Shown one piece after another: positions 14,964 through 23,361 of a DNA stretch of 40,806 bases. A program made the position numbers and the translations under genes. Position 1 is the stretch's first letter; each line of letters starts with the position of its first letter. Location of the stretch: positions 1-40,806 of the forward strand of contig JACRDP010000021.1 of NCBI GenBank assembly GCA_016212855.1. Reading direction: 5' to 3'. Under the pieces are notes generated by a model. It saw nothing but the letters and a program-made list of their open reading frames with translations. It was not told the origin of the DNA and did no database searches. The stretch comes from Elusimicrobiota bacterium (lineage in GTDB: Bacteria > Elusimicrobiota > Elusimicrobia > UBA1565 > UBA9628).

Positions 14964-17405
14964 TCAATTCTTCAGGAGGTCTTCGCGCGCGGCGAGGACC
15001 GCGGGGCGCAGCGGGTCGGCGTCCTCGGCCGCGGACCGCGACAGCGCCTGCTCGTACGCCGCGAGCGCCTCGGCGCGGCGGCCGTGCGAGGCGTGGACGG
15101 CGCCCAACGTCAGGTAGGCGGGGAGAAAGGCCGGGTCGAGGGCCACGGCGGCGCGCAGATCGGCGAGCGCGGCGACGTCGTCGCCCTTGAGGTGTTCGCA
15201 GACGCCCTTGTCGCTGAGAAACGAAGCGACGCCCGGATGGCGGCGCGCGAGGCGGGAGAGCAAGGAGATCGCGCGGTCGTGCTCGGCGAGGTCCTGATAG
15301 GCGAGCGCGACGCGGCGCGTTTGCTCGCCGGCGGCATCCCCGGGGAGCGCCTCGGCGCGCGCGAGCGAGGCGAGCGCGGCCGCGCGGTCGCCGCCGGCGC
15401 GCTCGAGGGCGGCGCGTGCGAGCCACGGCTCGAGGTCTTCCGGACGGCGGAGCGTCAGAGCCTGGAGAAGGGCGGCCGCGCGAGGCGCGTCGCCGAGACC
15501 GCGGTAGAGGGCGGCCAGGCGCAGGCCGGATTCCTTGGCGGGAGCGGCCGCCTCCGCGCGCGCCGTCGAGCGCCGCGCGGAGGCACGGTCGCCCGCGCGC
15601 AGCTCGGCTTCGGCCCGCGCGAGCCAGGCCTCGCCCGAGGCCGGCAGGAGCTCGGTCAACAGCTCGGCGTGCATCCGCCGCTGGGCCTCGGGCGCCGGAC
15701 CTTGCAGGCCGCCGCACATCGCGACGAATTCGGCGTCGGAGGAGGCGAGCTTGTCGAGCGAGTCTTTCTCGAGGAGCGCCTGCCGCGGGTCCTGCGCGCC
15801 GCGCAGGACGAAGTCCTGGTCTTGCAGCGCGCGGCGCGCGGAGCCGAGGCGCTCGAGCGCCTGGGCGCGGCGGCCGAGGCGGATCAAGGCGTGGGCCTGC
15901 ATGATCTCGAGCTCGGCGCGCGCGGGGAGATTGGCCGGTGCCGGCCGCGCGGCCTGCGCCCAAGCGAGCAGGGAGCCGGTGCGGCCGGCGAGGGCCTCGG
16001 CGCGGGCCGCCCGCAGGCGGGCCGAAGGGCTTTCGGGCTCGAGCGCGGCGGCGCGCGCGAGGTCCTCGGCGCCGCCGGCCGAGTCGCCGCGGCTCAGGCG
16101 CTCCCGGCCGCGCTCGCCCAACAGCCAGGCGTCGTCGGGGTGCCGGCGCAGGGCGGCGTTGAGCTGTTCTTCGGCCCGGCCCGTGCCGCGGCGCGCCCCG
16201 GCCGCGAAGGAAAGAACCTTCCACTCGGCGTGGGCGCACAACGCGAGGACGAACGCGAGCGTGCCCGCGAGGATCGCGGACGAGAGCCGGCTCTCCGGCG
16301 CCGCGGCCGCCGGCGCGCCGGCGCCGGCGAGGCGGGCGGGCAGTCCTGCGGCGAGCAGGGCGAGCATCGGATAGGCGGGCCAGAAGTAGCGCTCCTCGAC
16401 GGCGAGCAGGCAGTGGAGCGCGAGGAAGTAAGCGGCGAGCAGGGCGAGCTGGCGGTGTTCGCGCCGTGCGCGGAACGCCCACAGCCCGCCCAGCGCGAAC
16501 AGCGCCAGCCAGGGATGGAAGGACAGCGCGAAGCGCAGCCGCAGGAGGAAGGCGCGCGCGAAGCGCAGCGGATGCCCGAGAGCCTCGCGCGCGGCCCAGC
16601 CCGCCGCCGCGCCGGTGTCCGCTCCGTCGAGCGCGCCGCCGGTCAGGACGTCGAGATTTCCGTGCGCGTCCTGAATCAAGCCGAGCGAGCCCGTGACGAG
16701 GTTGGCGCTCGCCGCGCCCTTCTCGAAGGGCACGAGCCGGCCGTGGATCGTCCAGTTCATTGCGAGCCAGGGCAGAAGGAAGGCGAGCGGCGCCAGGCAC
16801 AGGACAAGGTGCTCGGCGCGGCGAGCGCGAGCCTCGCGCGGTTCGGACAGGCGCTCGTACAGCGCGAGCGCCGGGCCGAAGAACGCGAGAGGCGAACGCC
16901 AGAGCAGGCTCGCGCCGAGGCCCGCGGCGAGGGCCGCGGTCCGGGCGGGGGACGGGGCGCGGGCGCGGCGGACGAGGAGCCCGGCGCAGAGCAGGACGAG
17001 CAAGGTGTAGCCCGACTCGGGATACAGGTGCAGGTCCTTGGCCCCCAGCTGCAGCGCGGCGGCGGCCAGCGCCCCGACGGCGGCGCCGTACGGGTGCAGG
17101 GGCATGGCGGCCGCGAACACGAGCAGGACGAGCAGGACTCGAGCGCACGCGAGCAGCGCGCCGTAGCTTGTCCGGTTGTGGTAATGCAGGCGCGCGGCGA
17201 CGAGCGCGCCGAGAGGCATGCGGTAGGAGATCCACGGGGCCCGCGCGCGAATGCCGTGCGCGAGAACCTCTCCCGAGGCCGAGTAGGCGGAGAGGATCCT
17301 CTCCTGCGGCCGGCCCTCGGCGAAGCGCAGTCCGGCGGCGCCGGCCCACGCGAGGCAGAGCGCGAGCAGCGCGGCCGAACCCCAGACGCGAGGACCCGAC
17401 TTCAC
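14964..17405 (-). CDS. Polytopic membrane protein (GT-C-like) with long C-terminal TPR domain
   Basis: 813 residues from GTG 17405, which overlaps the previous stop (GTGA). The frame is open further upstream to 17948, but that part lies antisense-offset inside the acyltransferase-PPTase gene and has no membrane or signal character. The N-terminal 400 residues contain about ten membrane helices, starting with VWGSAALLALCLAWAGAAGL, with GT-C-like loops. Residues about 430-813 are TPR-like helical repeats (for example RAISLLSRLARRHPG, then SFLSDKGVCEHLKGDDVAAL). It is a paralogue of 856-2931. Its place inside a lipid/polyketide operon suggests that it transfers or exports the product, or decorates it with sugar. 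The catalytic residues of GT-C enzymes are not obvious. Confidence 0.75.
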   Translation of the reverse strand: MKSGPRVWGSAALLALCLAWAGAAGLRFAEGRPQERILSAYSASGEVLAHGIRARAPWISYRMPLGALVAARLHYHNRTSYGALLACARVLLVLLVFAAAMPLHPYGAAVGALAAAALQLGAKDLHLYPESGYTLLVLLCAGLLVRRARAPSPARTAALAAGLGASLLWRSPLAFFGPALALYERLSEPREARARRAEHLVLCLAPLAFLLPWLAMNWTIHGRLVPFEKGAASANLVTGSLGLIQDAHGNLDVLTGGALDGADTGAAAGWAAREALGHPLRFARAFLLRLRFALSFHPWLALFALGGLWAFRARREHRQLALLAAYFLALHCLLAVEERYFWPAYPMLALLAAGLPARLAGAGAPAAAAPESRLSSAILAGTLAFVLALCAHAEWKVLSFAAGARRGTGRAEEQLNAALRRHPDDAWLLGERGRERLSRGDSAGGAEDLARAAALEPESPSARLRAARAEALAGRTGSLLAWAQAARPAPANLPARAELEIMQAHALIRLGRRAQALERLGSARRALQDQDFVLRGAQDPRQALLEKDSLDKLASSDAEFVAMCGGLQGPAPEAQRRMHAELLTELLPASGEAWLARAEAELRAGDRASARRSTARAEAAAPAKESGLRLAALYRGLGDAPRAAALLQALTLRRPEDLEPWLARAALERAGGDRAAALASLARAEALPGDAAGEQTRRVALAYQDLAEHDRAISLLSRLARRHPGVASFLSDKGVCEHLKGDDVAALADLRAAVALDPAFLPAYLTLGAVHASHGRRAEALAAYEQALSRSAAEDADPLRPAVLAAREDLLKN

Positions 17406-18814
17406 GAAATCATGAAGGACGCCGCGGCGAAACGGCCGGAGTGGGAGAGCGACAGGCTCCAGTCCTGGGGGGCGCCCTTCCAGAGGACGCCGGGGAGACC
17501 GTAGTTTTCGGTCAAAGCGAGCTTGGCGGAACTGCCGATGTCCTCGTTGGAGCCGGCGATCATGTCGAGAGCCAAGTCGCGCACGAAGGCGCCGGGCGAG
17601 GTTCCGGGGGGGACTTCGGCCACGTTCCAGATGACGTCGCCCTCGGTCTCGTCGTCGCCGATGAAGCCGCCGCGCAGAACGGCGACGCAGTGGAGCTTGT
17701 CCTCGTCGTCGTCGGTGAACCGAACATCCATTTGCAGGCCGGTCGGGACGTGGATCGCCTTGCGGCGGAATAAGTCGACTTCGAGCTCGTGGAAAGCTCC
17801 GTTGGGCACGACGATGACGGCGCGGCCCAGGGCCTTGTGGCAGGCTTCCTTCGCGCAGAAGAATTTCCAGAACGTGCGGAACAACTTGTCGGCGCCCTGC
17901 TCGGCGAGGTAGGCGAGTTCCTTCCTGGTGAGATGCCGCTCGAGCCATTCTTGATCCGCTTCGGTGCGATCTTCAGAAAAATTCTCGCCGAGCAAAGGCC
18001 CCTTGAGATCGACGACGTCGTTGCCGCCGCAGTTTCGGGCCATTTCGGAGCCCTTCCACCAGTCTTGCTGCAGTTCGGCCAGGCGATTGAACAGGCGCTG
18101 GGAGATGTCGCGCGCGTTCGTCTCGCCCGGCAAGATTCCGTCGATGAGGTCGGCCGCGACTCGGAGCCGGTCTCCGCGTGGGGGCGCGGCTGTGGTCGAG
18201 ATCTGACGGTCGGAGCGCAGATAGACGACGAGGAACTTAGAGGTCGGGACCTCGAGCGCCAGCTTGCCGAGGAAGTCCTTGGGGCGCTTGGGTTCGAGCC
18301 AGCCGGAGCGCGAGCGGCCGGCCTCGGGGTAGACGAACACGGCGCCGCCTTCTTTGAGGACCCAGGCGCATTTTTCGAAGGCCTTGATCCGCCAATTCTC
18401 GGAAGCCGCGTCCTCGCCGCCTCGCAGGAAAGGAATGCAGCGGCAGAGATAGAGAAGTCCCCGCACGAAGGCGCTTTGAATAGGCCCTCCGAGCTTGTAG
18501 TAGTTGGTGTACTCGGGCGTGGACCAGGGGATGCGACGGTCCTCGATCAGGCGGGAGACGGGGAAGACCGCCCAATAAACGAGGAAGCTGTCGATGAGCG
18601 TCAGGTGATTGGCGGCCCAGATGACGGGGCCGTCGTGCGCGTCGAGCTTCTTCCAGATATCCGCGCGGATCGCGTCGATATTCTCGTCGAGGCGGTACTT
18701 GAAATGAAACCGCGCGATCGCGATGACCACGAGCGACACGGGCACCACGAGCGCGCGGCTCAAGCGCCACTGGCGGCGGAGGATTTTGACGTCCTCCGCC
18801 TCCAGCGGCATCAT
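17402..18814 (-). CDS. Fusion of PlsC-type acyltransferase and 4'-phosphopantetheinyl transferase
   Basis: 470 residues with two enzymes in one chain. The N-terminal half has a membrane-associated segment (ALVVPVSLVVIAIARF) and the PlsC motifs: NHLTLID (H70-x4-D75) and VYPEAGRSR (163-169, acyl-acceptor phosphate-binding motif). The C-terminal half is a PPTase with GGNDVVDL (D266, Mg-binding), WKFFCAKEACHKAL (K322-E323, the W/F-xxKEA motif) and a late LSLSHSG motif. The PPTase would activate the ACP-like protein encoded just upstream, and the acyltransferase would move the finished acyl chain to a lipid acceptor. TAATG links it to the ACP-like gene and GTGA to the membrane protein. I know of no standard enzyme with this pairing; both halves look intact. 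Confidence 0.85.
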   Translation of the reverse strand: MMPLEAEDVKILRRQWRLSRALVVPVSLVVIAIARFHFKYRLDENIDAIRADIWKKLDAHDGPVIWAANHLTLIDSFLVYWAVFPVSRLIEDRRIPWSTPEYTNYYKLGGPIQSAFVRGLLYLCRCIPFLRGGEDAASENWRIKAFEKCAWVLKEGGAVFVYPEAGRSRSGWLEPKRPKDFLGKLALEVPTSKFLVVYLRSDRQISTTAAPPRGDRLRVAADLIDGILPGETNARDISQRLFNRLAELQQDWWKGSEMARNCGGNDVVDLKGPLLGENFSEDRTEADQEWLERHLTRKELAYLAEQGADKLFRTFWKFFCAKEACHKALGRAVIVVPNGAFHELEVDLFRRKAIHVPTGLQMDVRFTDDDEDKLHCVAVLRGGFIGDDETEGDVIWNVAEVPPGTSPGAFVRDLALDMIAGSNEDIGSSAKLALTENYGLPGVLWKGAPQDWSLSLSHSGRFAAASFMIS

Positions 18815-19716
18815 TAGGAGAGCTTCTCGGCGGCCGACACGGACGACTGCAGGGCCGCGCGGACCTCGGCGACCTTCTTGTCCTCGATGGCGCGGCGCTT
18901 GCCCGCGGCGTCGGAGACTTCCTGGGAGACGCGCAGCTTCGCGGCGCTCATTTTAAGGCGCGTCCTGATTTCGGCTTCCTCGCCGCGGAGCTTGGCCAAT
19001 GTAGCCGCGTCGCCTCCCGTCGAGGCGCCCTTGATCTTGTCGAGGGTCAGGTTCAGCTCGGAGGAGAGCGCGTCGAAGCCGCCCTTGTCGTTGACGTAGG
19101 CCTTCTGCTTGGAGGCCGCGAGCTTGGACGAGTCGGCGAGCAACGCGTCGTAGTCCTTGGCCTGCGAGATAAGAGTCTTGAGGTTGGCGAGGGCCTCGGA
19201 GCGCTCCGCGCCCGCGAGCTTCTCGGCCTTGCCCGCCATCTTCTTGAGGGCGTCGGCCATCTTCCAGCCGTCGCCGGTGGCCATCACGTAGGCGAAGGAC
19301 ATGACCTTCTCGAGGTAGGCGTCGTTCTTGGCCATGTGGCCCAAGTCCATGAGCATCTTGACCGAGAGTCCGGGGGTGGCGGCGAGCGCGTCCTGGCCAT
19401 CTAAGATGCGCAGCTTGCCGAGTTCGCCCGCGGTGAGCTTGTACTCCGAGGAACCCTCGGTCACCGGCGTCTTGGTCGTCATCTTGGTGAGGAACTGGCG
19501 CTCGATGGACATCGTGATGTCGGCCAGGTTGGAGGACTCGATGCCCATGCCCACGATGTGGCCGAGATAAGGAGTGTTGGCGTCGGCGGAAGCGAAGTTC
19601 GCCTCGTTGGTGGCGTACTTCTTCACGCCCGCGGTGATGCGCTTCTCCGCGTCGTCCGGGGTGATGGTGTTGATGTCGAGAGCCTCGACGACCGCCTGCT
19701 TGCGCATGAATGCCAT
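18814..19716 (-). CDS. ACP-like carrier domain with long helical C-terminal extension
   Basis: 300 residues. Residues about 10-80 resemble an acyl carrier protein: the segment GMGIESSNLADITMSIERQF aligns with the ACP helix II motif G-x-D-S-L-x-x-x-E-L-x-x-x-x-E-x-x-F, making S61 the likely phosphopantetheine site (Glu in place of Asp before it). The remaining 200 residues are charged, Ala/Lys-rich and probably coiled coil, with no motif I know. The gene sits where an ACP is expected, between the ketosynthase and the PPTase fusion. It has the best ribosome-binding site in the operon, as expected for an abundant carrier. The alternative is that it is a structural protein and the ACP is elsewhere. 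Confidence 0.6.
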   Translation of the reverse strand: MAFMRKQAVVEALDINTITPDDAEKRITAGVKKYATNEANFASADANTPYLGHIVGMGIESSNLADITMSIERQFLTKMTTKTPVTEGSSEYKLTAGELGKLRILDGQDALAATPGLSVKMLMDLGHMAKNDAYLEKVMSFAYVMATGDGWKMADALKKMAGKAEKLAGAERSEALANLKTLISQAKDYDALLADSSKLAASKQKAYVNDKGGFDALSSELNLTLDKIKGASTGGDAATLAKLRGEEAEIRTRLKMSAAKLRVSQEVSDAAGKRRAIEDKKVAEVRAALQSSVSAAEKLS

Positions 19717-19724
19717 GTCTTTAG

Positions 19725-19731
19725 TCCTCCT
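19725..19731 (-). promoter_or_regulatory. Strong ribosome-binding site of the ACP-like gene
   Basis: AGGAGGA on the minus strand, 8 nt before ATG 19716. It fixes that start and contrasts with the overlapping starts of the surrounding genes, implying higher translation of this one. Confidence 0.8.
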
Positions 19732-19750
19732 GGACCGTACGACGATTCTA

Positions 19751-21067
19751 TTATTTTCCGTCCCAGCGTTTGAAGAGCACGCAGCCGTTCACGTCGCCGA
19801 AGCCGAACGAGGCCTTGATGACGTACTCGAGCTCCTTCTTCACCATCTGGTGCGGGATGCTGTTTCCGATCGGAATCTGGGGATGCACCTCTTCGGAGTT
19901 GATCGAGGGGTGCACGTAGCCGTGGACGATCTGGTCGACGACAGCGACGCACTCCAAAGCGCCGGCGGCGCCGAGGGTGTGGCCGATCATGGACTTGGTG
20001 GATTGGATCAAGGGAAATTTGTCTATGGGGAGTTCCAAAGCCTTGATCCAGCTGCCCACTTCTCGGGGGTCCGCGCCGGTAGACGTTAAATGTCCGTTTA
20101 TTAAAGAGATGCGCTTGGGGTCCACGCCCGAGTCCTTGAGAACCTGCCGGATGCAGCGCATCACGCCGTCCGGATTGGGAAAGGTCATGGTGCCGCCGTC
20201 GCGCTGACCGCCGGAGTTGCAGTAGGAGGCGACGACTTCGCAGAGGATCTTGGCGCCGCGCTTTTGCGCGTGCTCGAGCGTCTCCAGGCGCAAGATGCCC
20301 GCGCCGCCCGCGGGGACGAAGCCGCAGGCGCCCGCGCCCATGGGTTGGGCGCCCTTTTCGGGGCGATCGTTGAATTTCGAGCACAGGACGTCGCGCATCG
20401 CGTCGAAGCCGGACCAGGTGCCAGCGTGCGTTCCTTCGGCGCCGCCCGCGTACATGGACTCGGCGTAGCCCATCTGAATATGTTTGAAGGCTTCGAAGAT
20501 CGCCTCCGTGCCGGTGTTGCAGGCCGAGGAGTTCGTGGTGGTCTGCCCGCCGAGGCCCAAGAACTTGCCCACCGCGACGGACACCGAACTCTCCATGATT
20601 TTAGGGACGATGTCCGTTCCCATGGGGCGGCAGCCCATGCCGGGCTCTTGATTGGCGGCGTCGCTCATCACGGGCGCGAGCTCGTCGAACATGGTGTCCA
20701 TGCCGCCGATGCCGCAGCCGATGATGGCGCCGGTGTTCCAGTCGACGGGCGTATCGTTGTAGCCCTTCTTGAGGTCCACGGCGACGCCGGACATGCGCGC
20801 GGCCTCGACGGCGGCCATGGTCGCATAGACCATCGCCTCGTTGAGCTTGGCGAGGTCGGGGCCGGAGATCAGGGCCTCGGCCTCGTCGGGGCCGACGGGC
20901 GGCTTGCCGCCGATCTGGCAGGCGAAGTTCAGGTCCTTGAGCTCCTGATGGAACGCGATGCCGGACTTTCCGGCCTGGAGCGCGGCGCGGTAATCGGCGA
21001 TGCCGAGCCCGTTCGGGGCCACGGCGCCGACGCCGGTGACGACGATTCTCTTGGGAAATCGGCTCAT
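19751..21067 (-). CDS. fabF: Beta-ketoacyl-ACP synthase (FabF/KAS II-like)
   Basis: 438 residues from ATG 21067, which overlaps the dehydratase stop (ATGA). The frame extends 10 codons further, but inside that gene. It catalyses decarboxylative condensation of malonyl-ACP with an acyl chain. The triad is complete: C183 in NSSACNTGTEA, H326 in LINGHLTSTGAD, and K358/H363 in STKSMIGHTLGAAGA. The first His motif departs from the usual NAHGTST-xx-ND (Leu for Gly after His, and a final Ala-Asp). There are unusually many Cys residues. It is followed after 34 nt by the ACP-like gene. Family is certain; chain-length specificity is unknown. Confidence 0.9.
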   Translation of the reverse strand: MSRFPKRIVVTGVGAVAPNGLGIADYRAALQAGKSGIAFHQELKDLNFACQIGGKPPVGPDEAEALISGPDLAKLNEAMVYATMAAVEAARMSGVAVDLKKGYNDTPVDWNTGAIIGCGIGGMDTMFDELAPVMSDAANQEPGMGCRPMGTDIVPKIMESSVSVAVGKFLGLGGQTTTNSSACNTGTEAIFEAFKHIQMGYAESMYAGGAEGTHAGTWSGFDAMRDVLCSKFNDRPEKGAQPMGAGACGFVPAGGAGILRLETLEHAQKRGAKILCEVVASYCNSGGQRDGGTMTFPNPDGVMRCIRQVLKDSGVDPKRISLINGHLTSTGADPREVGSWIKALELPIDKFPLIQSTKSMIGHTLGAAGALECVAVVDQIVHGYVHPSINSEEVHPQIPIGNSIPHQMVKKELEYVIKASFGFGDVNGCVLFKRWDGK

Positions 21068-21552
21068 TTCAATTTCTCCGAATCTTTGGGGATCCACAGC
21101 CCGGAGACGACCCCGGTGAAGGTCGACTCGCCGTCCTTCTTCCCGCCCATAAATTTGATCTCGGCCTCGGCCACGAGCTTGTTGTCCTTGAAAAATCCTT
21201 CCTTGCCGAAGACCGCGCGGCAGATCAAGGTGTCGCCGGGGCGCACCATCTTCTTGAACGAGCCTTTATCCACGTAAGTGAACAGATTGACGCTGGTTTT
21301 GAGGATGTCCGGCGCCTTGGCGCCCATCAGGTAGATGGCCCAAGCGACGACCGAGGTCTGCACGGCCATCTCCACCATCTTCACGCCGGGCACGACGGGG
21401 TTGCCGGGGAAATGGCCGGCGCAGTCCTCGTCCTTCCAGGTGTATTTGGTGACGACGTGCTCCTTGTCGATCTCGAGGATCCGGTCGATGAAGCGCATCG
21501 GCGGGCGTTGAGGAATGAGCTTCAGCACCTCGGCGGCGGTGAGATCGCTCAT
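21064..21552 (-). CDS. fabZ: 3-hydroxyacyl-ACP dehydratase (FabZ-like hotdog)
   Basis: 162 residues, single hotdog domain. It has PQRPPMRFIDRI at the start (FabZ 'HR-x-P-F-L-x-x-D'), then the active site GHFPGNPVVPGVKMVEM with catalytic H47 and E61. It removes water from 3-hydroxyacyl-ACP in the elongation cycle. The ATG shares its A with the ketoreductase TAA (TAATG) and its stop overlaps the ketosynthase ATG, so translation is coupled on both sides. There is nothing unusual apart from a somewhat longer C-terminus (KKDGESTFTG onward). Confidence 0.9.
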   Translation of the reverse strand: MSDLTAAEVLKLIPQRPPMRFIDRILEIDKEHVVTKYTWKDEDCAGHFPGNPVVPGVKMVEMAVQTSVVAWAIYLMGAKAPDILKTSVNLFTYVDKGSFKKMVRPGDTLICRAVFGKEGFFKDNKLVAEAEIKFMGGKKDGESTFTGVVSGLWIPKDSEKLK

Positions 21553-22277
21553 TAGAGAGCCATCCCTCCGTCCACGGCGATCACGGCGCCGGTCAGGTAC
21601 TGGTTTTCGATGGCGTGCCAGACGGTTTCGGCGATGGCTTCGGGGGCGCCGAAGGTTCCGAGGGCGACGCCGGTCTTGATGCCGGCGCGCTGCTCTTCGG
21701 GAATTTCGGCGGTCATCGCGGTCTCGATGAAACCGGGGGCGACGGCGACGACGCGGATGCCCTTAGGGCCGAGTTCGGAGGCGAATTGCAAGGTCAACGC
21801 TTCGAGCGCGGCCTTCGTGGCGCGGTACACGGCCGAGCCGATGACGGCTTTGCGGGCCAGGACCGAGGAGATGTTGACGATCACGCCGGACTCGTTGCGG
21901 GCCATTTCTTTCGCGAAGTCGCGCATGAGAAACAGCGGGGCGGCCAAATTCGTGGAGATGAGCTTTTCGAAGCCGGCTTCGGTGATCATGAGGGCGGGCT
22001 CGTGGGGCTTGTCGATGCCGGCATTGTTGATCAAGCAATACGGAGTACCCTTCGCGAGCACGGCGTCTAAGAGAGCTTTACGGCCTTCGGCCGTAGAAAG
22101 ATTCGCCTTAACGACAAACGAATTGGGGATCTCGTTGGAAAGCGCCTGCGCCGCGGCCGCGTTTCCATTGTAGTGGAGACAAAGTGTGAGCTGGCCTTCG
22201 GACTTGGCATGGATCGCCTTCGCGATCGCCGCACCGATACCTCCCGACGCGCCCGTCACCACCGCGATGTCGCTCAT
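21552..22277 (-). CDS. fabG: 3-oxoacyl-ACP reductase (FabG-like SDR)
   Basis: 241 residues from ATG 22277, chosen because GGAG lies 7 nt upstream; an in-frame upstream ATG at 22292 has no ribosome-binding site. SDR landmarks: TGASGGIG (8-15, NADPH loop), NNAG (84-87), S138 in NISSV, and Y151/K155 in YRATK. It ends with the usual GxxDGGM motif (AVDGGMAL). It reduces the 3-keto group in the FAS cycle. This is the only gene of the operon body separated from its neighbour by more than 70 nt; that gap contains palindromic repeat copy 2. Confidence 0.92.
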   Translation of the reverse strand: MSDIAVVTGASGGIGAAIAKAIHAKSEGQLTLCLHYNGNAAAAQALSNEIPNSFVVKANLSTAEGRKALLDAVLAKGTPYCLINNAGIDKPHEPALMITEAGFEKLISTNLAAPLFLMRDFAKEMARNESGVIVNISSVLARKAVIGSAVYRATKAALEALTLQFASELGPKGIRVVAVAPGFIETAMTAEIPEEQRAGIKTGVALGTFGAPEAIAETVWHAIENQYLTGAVIAVDGGMAL

Positions 22278-22300
22278 CGTGTGTCTCCGCAAATAATATT

Positions 22301-22331
22301 GACAGTATTATCTTGAGATAAAACTGTCTCC
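22301..22331. repeat. Dispersed palindromic repeat, copy 2 (inside the FAS-like operon)
   Basis: Left arm GACAGTATTATCT (22301-22313), TG, right arm AGATAAAACTGTC (22316-22328), then TCC. It sits between the KAS III stop and the FabG start, so the operon mRNA would carry a 13-bp hairpin here. This may stabilise or separate the two halves of the message. Confidence 0.85.
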
Positions 22332-22350
22332 GGCACCACCAGGACGTTAA

Positions 22351-23361
22351 TCATTGCACTTCCATGTACCCGCCGCCCCACGCGAGGCCCGCGCCCAAGA
22401 CCGCGTAAACGATCTGATCGCCTTTCTTCAATTTATCCAGCTTTTGCGCGATGGCCGAAGGCATCCCGGCGGAGGCGATGTTGCCCTGGGTCTTCACGTT
22501 GCTGATGTGGTGTTCCTTCGGGAGATTGAGGTGGCCGATGATGCTTTCCTGCATCACGTAGTTGGCCTGGTGCGTCACCGTGTACACGTCTTCGGCGAAC
22601 AGCTTCTTCGCCGCGGCCACCGCCTCGAACATCTCGACGGTGCGGCGGATGGAAAATTCGCGGATCTTCGAGCCGTCCTGCCAGAAGTGGCGGGTGGCGT
22701 CCACTTTCACGTCGTCGGCGCCCTGGGGCTCGGTGGCGAAGACGATGGGCTCGACCTTCAGCCGGCCCTTGTGCTTGAGCGAGCAGATCTGGGCGGCGGC
22801 GCCGTCGCCCCAGATGTAGCCGTCGAAGTTTTCGGGCGAGTAGTCGGTGCGCGTCGTGTAGCAGCCGGTCTGCACGGTGAGCACGAACTCGGGCCAGGCG
22901 GAGTCGCGCAGGTCCCCGAGGTACATCATGTGGCGCGCGAAGGACGAGCACGCCGTGTTCATATCCATGTGCGGGCCGGGGCCGATGCCCAGGGCCTTGG
23001 CGATGTAATTCGCCGTGCCGGGAACTAAATCAAAGGGGAGATCGCAGTTGCATACGACCATGCCGATCTGCGACGGCTTCACGCCGCAATGGGCCATCGC
23101 CTTTTGCGCGGCGCGCACCGCCAAAGTCACCGGCGTCTCTCCGTGGGCGCGGGCGTGAACGATCGCGGCCATCGGGTCCTTGTTGTGCGTCTTGACGATG
23201 TATTCCTTCGACAGGACCGAGTAGCGCTTCTCGATGCCCAGGCGCGACATGCACCACTCGGGCGATTTCTTCAGCCCGACCTGCTTGTGCAGAAAGTCGT
23301 TGTCGATCTCGTTTTTCGGCAGGGCCCAGCCCATGCCGAGGATCTGAAAGGGAGTGCTCAT
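22351..23361 (-). CDS. Beta-ketoacyl-ACP synthase III-like protein
   Basis: 336 residues from ATG 23361, which overlaps the enoyl reductase stop by ATGA; the frame stays open upstream but inside that gene. Thiolase-fold KAS III triad: C138 in MNTACSSFA, H264 in VTHQAN and N294 in KTQGNIASAG. The C-terminal GAGLAWGGGYMEV matches the FabH 'GFGaGltWg' ending. It starts chains by condensing an acyl-CoA with malonyl-ACP. The loop KTHNKDPMAAIVHARAHGET in the N-terminal half is longer than I expect for FabH, so the primer may not be acetyl-CoA. Family is certain, substrate open. Confidence 0.88.
   Translation of the reverse strand: MSTPFQILGMGWALPKNEIDNDFLHKQVGLKKSPEWCMSRLGIEKRYSVLSKEYIVKTHNKDPMAAIVHARAHGETPVTLAVRAAQKAMAHCGVKPSQIGMVVCNCDLPFDLVPGTANYIAKALGIGPGPHMDMNTACSSFARHMMYLGDLRDSAWPEFVLTVQTGCYTTRTDYSPENFDGYIWGDGAAAQICSLKHKGRLKVEPIVFATEPQGADDVKVDATRHFWQDGSKIREFSIRRTVEMFEAVAAAKKLFAEDVYTVTHQANYVMQESIIGHLNLPKEHHISNVKTQGNIASAGMPSAIAQKLDKLKKGDQIVYAVLGAGLAWGGGYMEVQ

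Noticed and set aside
17406..17948. Longer N-terminus for the membrane/TPR protein
   Set aside because: The extension is an alternative frame inside the acyltransferase-PPTase gene and reads as low-complexity Arg-rich text. GTG 17405 gives the usual GTGA overlap and a normal first membrane helix.
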